A DNA stretch of 64,000 bases. Origin: Bugula neritina (lineage: Eukaryota > Bryozoa > Gymnolaemata > Cheilostomatida > Bugulidae). The translations under genes were made by a program, and so were the position numbers. The stretch covers positions 4,135,662 to 4,199,661 of the forward strand of contig OZ037770.1 in assembly GCA_964035545.1 (NCBI GenBank). Reading direction: 5' to 3'. This document shows, piece after piece, positions 26,201-38,200 of this stretch (position 1 is the stretch's first letter; each line of letters begins with the position of its first letter). The notes below the pieces were generated by a model. The model was not told the origin of the DNA. It worked only from the letters and a program-made list of their open reading frames with translations, and ran no database searches.

Positions 26201-29200
26201 TAGACATTAGCTCCATTTCTCTTCACTTTCATTGTAGCAAACTTTTTAGAAAACAGTTCTAGCAAACCAACTGTCATTTGATAGTAGACATGCTGCGGTA
26301 AAGCCAGGCCCTTAAACTTTATCTCAGTGTGAAGGACCATATCCTTTGGTGAGGTGTAAGACACACCGTGATGTTCCTTAGCAAACTGAGGGACGATGAA
26401 GTACGGTTCATGGACATCATTTTCGAGAGGGCCATATAACAAACGGAATGTTCTAAGCAAGCAAACAGCAGTTTCAACATCATGACAGCTTTTAAATAAT
26501 GTTTCCTTTGCGATCAAATATGTTAGAAGAGATTTCATCATCAAACCTGTTGTTTTGAAGCAATTCACAGACTCTTCAAACTCTTCTGTTTCAATTCTCA
26601 ACCCTTCTTCGGAAACGCATGATTGAAAGTGATCAACTCTTTTCTGCCAGATCTCTGGGTTATGATGATACAAGACACAGAGTAGTTTGGTAACTTCTGT
26701 GATCTTGTGAAATATGTATAGTTTAAGTGCTTCAATATTCTTATACCAGAGAACTTTACCGCAGTCATGCATGTATGTGAGAATAGTATCTAGCTGATGT
26801 GGCTCTACCTCAAAGCCTTCTTTTGTCAATTCCACCAGAATAAATGAAAAAGAGCTGAATGCTCCGGTTAAAGACAAAACTTTCTCATTCACTTCTTCCC
26901 AGATCAGTGGCAAAAGCTTAACAAAGGGCTGACTGCTTGAAAGAAGAGAGCTCTTTATTATTTCAAACTCAGCATACTTGTCATCCTTTCCAATCTGATA
27001 AATATCTGCACTGGCAAAAACCTTTCCATTTGATGAGTTGAAATGCTGTATTTTCGCAAAATTTCCATCTGAACCTTTCTCTTCATCAAGAACCTCTTTG
27101 CACAGCTGTTCAGATACTCTAAGAAAGTTTTCTTTAAGCTGTTGGAAGTGTTGACTCTGGAACTTATCCTTGTGTGTAAAGACAAGCTTAGGTGGGCCAA
27201 GAGATGGATGGGCAAGATAGAGGTGAGACATAAAGTCAAAGGCCAACTTTCTGACAGCCTCTGTGTTTGTAAACTCATTTGAAATCTGATCATACTGCTC
27301 CATGTTGACTACAATTACCGGTACACAATTCTGTCTCAGTGTTAAATGGTATGTGATATGGTAAACTTCTTGGCCTCCCATATCTATGAGACGAAGAGTT
27401 GTACCATCCACCTCCACCTCTTCTACATTGAACACTTTTGTGGTCTCATCATACTCTGCATTAGGACTTCTGTCAGTCAGAACTCTCTTCTTATCAGTGC
27501 TCTGTAATGTTCTGATTAGACTAGTTTTACCTGCCATGGTGTTTCCCAAAACCACTATTGTAGCAAATGGCAGATTTCTACCAGCACCCTTAGCCAAATC
27601 TGTGTAGTATTGTCGCACAGCATCTAATCCTCTTTGACAGACTTCTAGTGGAGGAGATGTAAGAGCATCACATCTACGTGTATAGAGAGACTGAAGACGC
27701 GTTAGCTGTAGTATCTCAGGGTTCAAAGATGTCATGGATTTGTTGTAGGATATATCCAGTGTGTACAGATTACTCAATGTACACACTGAAGATGGTAGAC
27801 TGGTGAAGTTATTCATTGATATGCGTAGTTTCTGTAACTTTTGTAGATTCTGTATTCTAATAATATATTATATTCATATTATCAGCACATACTAAAGGTA
27901 TAAGTGAGATCTAATTATAGCTGTCATAAATCTACAATGATAGTAAAGGATTATACACCGAATTTGGACGTATGAAGTGGCAATGGCTACAGTGACCTTA
28001 TTATATAAAAGCCTTTAAAGTAGTATGGGATATAATTGTAATTCTAGAATTTTCATTTATTGACATTCTCACAATTATCAAGTGGTATTTTGATATTCCA
28101 AATCATTTACAACACTACAACTACAATGAATTGGTAAAAGATATTAAAGAAGTATTTTACTGTCACAATTCATAATTCTTCCATCATAAACAATATTGTT
28201 CTATAATATAACATGTAGTTGAGTATAACTGCTTACACTGATATTTTATTAGATATGTATAATATATCTTATATATATGTACTCTATATAATACAGTTAA
28301 TCTGCTACCGGGAACCATGTAACCGGTACTACCTGTTCCATGGGTCGGACTGTCGGCGACTAAACCGATACCCCCTAATGTCTTGACATTAGGGAGGGTG
28401 TACTGGACATCCATGTAGAACTAAAAATAACATCTACTAAAAATCTGAAAGACCATTCCAGTGGGTATCTGTGGCAGCCCTCAAGGGCGTGTACAGACAA
28501 ACGTGTATAACGGCCAGCCACTGCAGCAGGTTGTAAATGCTAGCATATCTTGACCTGTTCTTGCCGCTAGATCCCATTTACACCCTGCCGAGAGAGAGAA
28601 CATGGTAACGCGAAAGCCAAGTTCACTTAACCACTTCGCATGCAGTTTTATGGACTATGACAATGGAAACAGTATTTGATACCGGCACGAACGTCGCCCG
28701 GGTTAACAAGGTTCGCGCTGGTCTGCTCCCGCTCCGGCAGCCAGTGAAAAGTCAGCTAGGACGCAATGGAAAGTTCAGAAAAGTTCTGAGACTAGCAGAA
28801 TGGAATGTTAGAACATTACTAGACCGGAATAATTCAAAAAGACCAGAGAGGCAGACAGCACTTGTTGCAAAAGAGCTGGGCCGATATGATATCGATATTG
28901 CAGCTTTGTGTGAAACTCGGCTTGCCCTGAATGATAGCCTTGTTGATAATGGGTACACATTCTTTTGGAGTGGAAAAGGCGAGGAAGAAAGAAGAGAATC
29001 AGGGGTGGGGTTTGCTATCAGGAATACAATTATGCCTTATCTAGAACAAGAACCAACAGCAATAAGTGATAGAATTATAAGCATGAGACTTCCACTGAAA
29101 AAGAATCATTATGTGACAATAGTGAGTGCTTACGCTCCAACAATAACAAATACGGAAGAAAAGAAAGAGGAGTTTTACAATAAATTGAGAGAAACAGTAA

Positions 29201-32200
29201 AGAATATATCCATCACAGACAAACTGATTATAGCCGGTGACTTTAATGCAAGAGTAGGGTGTGAAGCTCAAAATTGGCCAGGCGTTATTGGTAATCAAGG
29301 AATTGGAAAATGTAACACAAATGGAGAGCTGCTACTGGCATTCTGTTCTGAATACCAGCTTGTTATCACGAACACAGTATTTAAGCACAGGCAGCATCAT
29401 AAAGTCACCTGGATGCACCCACGTTCTCAGCATTGGCACCTCCTCGATTATGTGATTACAAGACGGAAAGACCAGAATGATGTGCTAGATACTAGGGCAA
29501 TGAGAGGTGCTGATTGCTCAACTGACCATACCATGATCAGGTCCAAGCTAGCATTTGCATTAAGGAAAGCAAAGAACAAGACAAGAGGGAACTCCGCATG
29601 CAAACTCAATGTGGGGAAACTACAAAATCAGGATATGCTACAGGAGTTTCAGAAACAGATGGATAAGGCAATGGACTATAGGGATGATGATGGTGTAACG
29701 TTAGAAGAGAGATGGGGAAGGTTAAAGATCTCAGCCTTCAACACAGCTACCAAAGTCTTAGGTAGAGCAGAAAGAAAGCATCAAGATTGGTTTGATGACA
29801 ATGATGCAAAGCTGAATGCATTACTTAATGAACGAAATATGGCTAAATCAAAAGCACTACAGAGAAGAACAAGAAGTAGCACTGACCGATTAGCGCAAGC
29901 ACGCAGCAAGTTGCAAAAATACACTCGAGAGAAAAAGTCTCAATGGTGGGAGGAAAAAGCAGAATCACTCCAACAGGCAGCTGATAAAAACAACATGAAG
30001 GCATTTTACAATGGCCTTAGAGAAGTCTATGGGCCACAGAACAGGGGAATCACCCAATTGCTGGACCAAAGTGGTAAAACAGTACTTACAGCAAAGAATG
30101 ATACCTTAAAAAGGTTCGCCCAACATTTTGACCTGTTGCTGAATGTACCAGGGGAAGTGGATCAGGAAGCTCTCAATAGTCTCACAAATATGCCACCCAA
30201 TTTAAGCCTAGATGATATGCCAAGTTTTGATGAGCTTCTGGATGCTATAGATGCAACCAAGGAGAATAAATCTCCTGGAGAATGTGGCATTCCAGCTGAG
30301 GTGTGGAAGTACGGTGGAATCAGGCTTAAAGAGAGACTATATGATCTGATTGCTTATATATGGAGTAATGAGAAGATGCCACAGAACTGGAAAAATGCGA
30401 ACATTGTGCCCATTTTTAAAAAGGGTAGTAGGAAGGACTGTGGTAATTATAGAGGAATCTCGCTTTTGTCTATAGCTGGAAAGATTATGGCCCGTATCAT
30501 CCTCAACAAAATCAATGTAAATATAACTCCAGGAATACTTCCAGAAACACAGTGTGGCTTTCGAAACAGCAGGAGCACCATTGATATGATATTTAGCTTT
30601 CGACAAATTCAAGAAAAATGTGCTGAACAAAACATGGAGCTGTATGCTGTATTTATAGACTTTACAAAAGCCTTTGATACAGTATCAAGAGATGGCCTCT
30701 GGAGGGTACTGAAGAAGTTTGGCTTAACTGAGAAGGTCACCAACCTGATAAAAGCTCTTCATGCAGGCATGCAAGCCAAGGTAGTGCAAGGTAGAGATGC
30801 TTCAAATGAGTTTGTAGTAACCAATGGTGTCAAGCAGGGGTGTGTTCTTGCGCCAACACTATTTTCATTATACTTGACCGCTATGCTTGAGGTGGCATTT
30901 CAAAATGTAAATGAAGGGATTTATATTCAAACTCGACATGGGGCTGACCTCTTTAATGTGGCTCAGTTCAAGTCTAAGACCCGTACTACCAAACACCTAG
31001 TCAGAGAGATGTTGTTTGCTGATGACAGTGCTTTGGTGGCACATTGCGCTGCAGATATGCAGGTGCTAATGAACAACTTTGCAAAAGCAGCGGCTCAGTT
31101 TAGCTTGAAAATCAACATAAAAAAGACAGAATGCATGTACCAACCAATCAAACTCATCCACCCTCCACCTGAACCTGAAGTTGTCATGATAGATCAAGAA
31201 CCAGTTGTACTTGCCTCAGACTTTACTTATCTAGGAAGCACTGTTTCCTGTATGGCAAAAATAGATAAAGAGCTACGGAACAGATTAGGCAAAGCAAGTG
31301 CGGCTTACGGTAAGCTGCAGCAGAGACTCTGGAACAACAGACACGTATCCATCAGGGTAAAGTGTAAAGTCTACAGAGCGGTGGTGCTCTCAAGCCTGCT
31401 GTATGGAGCAGAAACATGGACAATATACAGGACACAGGTGAAGAAGCTAAGCGCTTTCATGATGAGGCAACTGAGAGACATAATGGCTGTAAAATGGTAT
31501 GACAAAGTTACGAATGAAGAAATATTAAGACGTGCCAATTTGCCAAGCTTGGCCGACATCCTTATAGAAAAGAACTTGAGATGGCTAGGCCATGTGCACA
31601 GGATGGAACATAGCCGGCTACCAAGACAATTGCTCTACTCTCAGCTGAAAGAGGGTAAAAGAAATACAGGGCGACCTAGACTCAGACTTAAAGATGTTGC
31701 TAAGAGGAATATGAAATGGAGAGCAATAAACTTGAGTTCATGGCAGCAGACAGCTGACAACAGAGCTGCGTGGAGAGCTGCAACCAAATCTAAGCTTAAT
31801 CCATAAAACAGTCATAGTCGTATCGACTGACTGCAAGAGAGAGAGATATAATACAGTTATAATCAAACTAGATAGAGACAAAGTTAATATGTATGAGTCT
31901 GCATGAAGTTTTACAGAAAGTATGTCAGGGAAGAACATAATACTATTCTCTATATTCTACCTAACAATGGTAAGAAATACACTTTTTGAACAGAAAGTTC
32001 AAGTTTTGATCAACTTTGCTATATGATGAAATACAAGTTTAGGGTACCATTGCACTATCTTGCAGGGATATTACGTGTGCATTCTTTGAAAGACAGTTTT
32101 GTAATTTATAAAGGAAAGCGAATTATTGAACGTAATATAGATATGAAAAACTTGTTATGTATATACTATTTCGAGCTTTACAGAGGAGAGATATGAACAC

Positions 32201-35200
32201 CATAATGTAGTTTAACTGTATTGACTATTTAGTTGAAAAATGTTTAAAATGGTAAGTCTATTGTGACACACAAACCTCTCAGGTAGAGTAGATATTTCAC
32301 AGTTCCCCATATCCAACTCTTTAAGTGATGTGAGTGATGACACAACTTCTGGTACTGTGTTGAGAGGATTGTCTACTATGTCTAGTTTCTCTAACTGAGT
32401 CAGCTGACACAGACTGTAATATAACGTTTTTAATATATGTTATAGTCAGTAGTCCACTTGTAGTTTGGTATAGTTTGACATATATACAGAGTATAATTAC
32501 AGATCGTTGCTATAACTTATACCACATGGTTGTGAGGGACAAGATAACTACTATATCAATTCAATTATTTAATTTGACTACTTGACCACTTACAGGTGCA
32601 AATATAATATTTTTTTATAATAGAGTACAAGTATTCAATACTCAGTAAATACTAGTAAACTAGAAATGACTGCTTACTATATAAATTAGATTTTTGTAAA
32701 ATAAGAATATAATATTATAATATAATTGCATATTTTAAAATTATGGGATTTCCATGATATTACAAACCATTACATGCATATAACTTTAAAAAAATAATTT
32801 TATATTTTAATTTATATAATGACTTACCATAATGCTACTTCGTAATACTACTTTATGTAAGCATATAAAGTTGTGAAATATTGATTGTTTCATACAACAC
32901 AAAGTTGTGACACACAAACCTCTCAGGTAGAGTAGATAATTCACAGCTCCACATATTTAACTCTTTAAGTGATGTGAGTGATGACACAACTTTTGGTACT
33001 GTCTTGAGAGAATTCTCTGTTATGTTTAGTTTCTCTAACTGAGTCAGCTGACATAGACTATAAACATATACAGTGTTTGATATATTCAGTTTTACTTATA
33101 CAGAGTGCAATTACTAGAGTTACTTCAGCTACCACATGATTATGAGGGATAAAAAACTATACTATCAAGTTATTTCTTCATAGCAAATCTATATAATGTA
33201 ACATACTATCATAAAGCTGGACTACTAGGTAAAAATATAGCAATTTATCATAATAGTACACAAGTATTTATTTTTAAACTCACTGAATACTATATAATAG
33301 ACTAGAAATTATTGCTAAGCCTAGGGCCACACTGTGCGTATTTTCGCATGCGAACATTTAAACCAGGAGTAGCAAAGGTGTCCACTGTATGCGTTGAGAA
33401 AACATTTGCACTTGTCGCTCAGCATTCTGAACGCAAGTGCGAATCCTCTCTGTCGCCGTCACCTAATTGGCTGGTAGTTATTAGCAAGCTCAATTCTTTA
33501 ATTTTAGTGCTATGTTCCAGTAAATTGCGTTTTGTTAAAAGCAAGTGCAATTTAAAAATGAAAGCTTCATTTATCCCGCATTACTGACACTACAGTGGAC
33601 ACCTTTGCTACCTGTGGTTTCAAATTTCGCATGCGAAAAAACGCACAGTGTGGCCCTAGGCTTAGATGTTTCACGCATGGACGCTTCCCATCTAGACGAT
33701 ATTTATAGATTTTAGTGTAATATATGTATTTTATGCTATTATTTAGCACATAATAGAAAGCAAATAAGCCACCAGCAAGCCACTTAGCCTAGGGCCACAC
33801 TGTGCGTATTTTCGCATGGGCAAATTGAAACCACAGGTAGCAAAGGTGTTCACTGTAAGTAGATGTAATGGGGGAGGTTCCTGCTCACTTTTCCTCACCG
33901 TCGAGTCTACGACTCGTAGGTGTTAAAAAGTTGAGCTAGAACGCCCCCCAATACATCTACTCCAACTTATTTTTATTAAATGATAATTATAAAAAAAATA
34001 TAATTTGTGTTTATACTTATAAACACAAATTGTATTTATATTATATAAAAATTTGTTTTAACTTGGTCATTATTTTTCATAGAAAATAAAGTTTTGAACG
34101 TTATAACTCTAAAATACGGGTTGCGAAGGAGATTCGGTAGATTTTATTATATCACCATCGCTTGTTGATATCAATAATTTATTACCAACCGGTGCTTGTA
34201 ATTTAGGAATAGCGTAACCCGGTATATTATTTAGCGTAATAAGATCGACAATATCTATGCCAGTTTTTACAATATTACCATTGCTCGAAAGCATTAATAA
34301 TTTAGCTCCGATTGACGGTTGTATTTTAGGCATAGCGAAATTAGACACATTAGTTTTCGTAATAACGCCGCTAACGCTTAAATTACTATCTTCAATGCTA
34401 CCGATATTAGTTGATACGGTTAACTTATTATTAGGATTATTTATAAGGGGTATAGGTTGTTTATCTATATTAGTTTTTGTAACGACTTTGCTAATACTTA
34501 TACTACTATCGACAACGCTACCGATATTAGTTGACGTGGTTAATTTATTTGTTGGATTTTGTATGAAAGGCATAGCGTAATTAGATACATTAGTTTTTGT
34601 AATGAAATCGTCAACTTTTAAATCGCTATCTATAACGTAACCAGCGTTAGTTGATATAGTTAACTGATTAATGGGGTTTTGTATGAGAGGCATAGCGTAA
34701 TTAGACGATTTCATAAAAACGTCTTCAACGCTTAAGCTACTATCAGCGACATTACCTTCTTCATTCCATATACGACTAATGTTTTATTAGGGTTTTGTAT
34801 TTTTGGTATACTTGCGTCATCAACGTATTGTTTTGTAGCGACGTCTTGATAGTCAACAGGATCAACGACTCTAGATATTTTATTAACGCCTATATCTAAA
34901 GTACCCGTAAGCGTATCACTACCGTCTCTTAAAACGAAATCGATATTTATTCTATTAATTACGTCGTTTGACGTTCCTCCAAATATATACACAGGACTCC
35001 ATTTATAATATAATTTTAATGACACTAAATCGAATGGTATAAATATAAGCGCGTCATTATCAATTGTTACATCATCGGATTTACGACTTGTAAAATTATT
35101 CGAACACTCTAATATTAGCCCGATATTTTACCCGCGTTGATTATTTCTAATATAGGATTTTAATATACCGAAGATTATGTACGCCGCCTCAAATTAAATA

Positions 35201-38200
35201 TTCTTTAGTAATGTGCTCGAAAGGTTTTGTCGTATCTCCAATTATTAGCGTTAATTTTTTATCTTTCCAATACAAAGGATTATTACTAGGACGCTTGTGA
35301 AATTGTATTAACGTGTAAGTTAATTCTATTCGTTTATCTACTATAAAACCCAACAATAACGCCGTGCTAATTTCATTACTAAAAGTTTGTATAAAATTAT
35401 TTTGATTTTCATTTATACTTCTTTCGTATAATTTTCTTCTTTTATATTTTCGGAAGAACCTCGAAATATATACACAAAACTCATTTATATATACTTATAA
35501 TAAAGTTTAAATGCTACTTATTGAAAAGGTATTGCCTCACTAGTATTTTCAGTTAATGGAAAATCTGTAAGAATTATGTTATCGGGTTTATGACTGGGAT
35601 AAGTTTTTGAAAGCGCTATTGTTGTTGAAAAGTTTTTATTAGCTTCAATAGTTTTATTATTCGGAATTTTAATATACGGAACACTATGCTCATTAACACT
35701 AATATCGTAAAAAGTATCTTCATTAGATGGCCCGGATAATGCGGTGCTATCCTGAATATGTATAATACCGAATTGTTTAAGAGAATCCATTTATTATAAG
35801 AAAAAAGTTAGTAAGCTATAGCTTGACCGCTTCCTTCTAAAATATTACTAATATTATTTCGAGGTTGACTAAGCATTTTTAATACGGCTCAATTTTTAGC
35901 GTTTAAATTTTATTTTTGACCTAGCTTTTTTAATGCGGCTCGATTTCTTATTGCGTTATCAATTTTTTCACCGGCCGCGTTACCGGCTTTAGCTATAACT
36001 TTTTCCCAATTGCCGTGGCCGCTTTTCTTACGCTGGCATTTCCAGCTATTTAACTTACTACGTTTCTAATAGAATCGAATATTCCACCACCGGCGTAGTG
36101 TCTTTGTAATCGTTGTCTTTTATCGTAAACATACATTTATTATAGGCAAAAAAGAATGTTTTTGTACTCGTTACGAGTAATTTGTTTCATTCTAAGTAAT
36201 TCGTCTAATATAGCTACAATTTCGTTTTGCACTCCCGTATTCCCTGCTTTAACGCTAGAAAATAAAAGTTGAAGTCGTTCCACTAAAGCGTCGGGGTTAA
36301 ACGATAAATAAACTACTCCGTCACCGATTTGCCTTTTAGCATTTTTACTATCGGCGAGTCTCGCTCTTTGAGGATATAATTGTTCCCAAATAGGTCTACC
36401 GATATGTCTCCGTGTTTACTTTGATATATAGCACCGCCGTTATCGAGTATATTAGCGTAATTCGCTAAATCATTTTCGCTATAATCTATCGGCGTTTTAC
36501 GCGTTAAAAGACTTAAAAGTCCTCTAATCGCTTGATATTCTTCACCGTCAAAAATTATTTTACCGTCATTAAAATTTATAGGTTTAGTACCTATAACGTG
36601 TCTATTACCATCCTCTTTCACGTTATAAGCACCGGATTCTAAGCCCGCTAAAGCAGTTTGAGTAAATTCGTCTAAATTTATAACTCCATCCGTTATAGCC
36701 GGTTGAACATTATAATTGGGTAATGTAAGCAATTGTTTTAACGCTTCAGTCGTTTGAGCTTGCGGAGTCGTTACGGGTTGAAAATATTTTTCTTGAGCCA
36801 TAGCGGCGTTCAATTCCTGCGCGCGCTCTCATTTAAATTCTTCTTTTATTCTATTCTTTCAAGATATAAAATCTTGTACGATCTCATCTCTTTTCGGCGG
36901 ATCATTAATCTTTAATAAACTCATTTATATAGACACAGATTTGTGTCCACTGTTGTGTCTAGTGTCTACGTTTGTTTCCACTATACACGTTCTAAAACAT
37001 TCAAATTTACCCATGAGTTTTGCGACTCGGAATAACCCAGCCATTTTACTAAAGCTTTTTTACCTTTCTTTTTAATTACGCGCTCTATTCTATAAATTTT
37101 TTGACTCGTCTTTTGCAATTCCTGTTCGTAAAAAAATCCTTGAATTTCTTCTCCTCCCGAGTCAATTAATTCATAAGTCGTCGGATTCGTGTATAATATT
37201 TTATTTATCGTAAACACTTCCTCAGCCCATCGTTCCTATTATCGCCGAGGCAATACGACTGTGTCGTTGTTTAGCGAGCGTAGAATCCGATATAGCTTTT
37301 AGTTCGTTGAGCATAATTTTATCGCATATTTCGTTTCTAGTCTTAGTATCTTTATTATTAGCGTGACATATCGTGTCTCATAGCTATAGCGTCGTCTCGA
37401 TCTACCGGTTTACTCCATTCTTTAGGAGTCATGTCTTCATTAAGACGCTTATTTAATTTAGTACCGGGACCTAAAAAACTATGACCGGGATAATGTAATT
37501 CAACAGGTAAATTATTTATTAAATTATTCGCTAAACTCGACCCAACAAACAAAGTTTGTTTACCTCCGCATTGACCGCAAGTACCGTAACTGATTAGTCT
37601 ATTGTTTTTACTTACTTTTTCTCCGTAATTAAGAGTTTTAGTTTTAATTTTACATTTACAACAGTACATTTATTATAGTAAATTGAAATACAAAATCTTT
37701 CGTGGTAAAACAAAATTAATCGTAATAATAATCGTTACTCCCTATAAGTAGAAGGGGTGTTATCATTGGAATGTCGGGGTGCGGTAAAACTACTTTACTC
37801 TGCAATTTACTGTTACAACCTAATTGGCTTGATTATAATAAACTCATGATTTACGGTAAAAGTCTCGATCAACCGGTATATAATATTATGCGAAAAGCTA
37901 TCTAAAGAAAATTTTTTAGAAGTATTTAAAAATAGCGATGTAATAATTAATTCCGGTATAAACGTAAATCGTATTTTAAAAAATTACGCTACCGGTAACG
38001 GTAATATAAACGCTGAATTTGTTGAATCGAGTGATAAAGTTTATGACCCTAGTGATTTAGATGCTAATAATAAAAATCTAATAGCGTTTGACGATTTAAT
38101 GCTTGAAAAACAAAACGTGTGCAAAAAATATTACGTAAGAGGACGACATAATAACGTCGATTGTTTTTATTCATCGCAAAATTATTTTAAGCTACCCAGA

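Noticed and set aside
33312-33587. 91-codon plus-strand frame
   Set aside because: It lies inside the MITE and reads through its inverted repeats; no homology or splice support.
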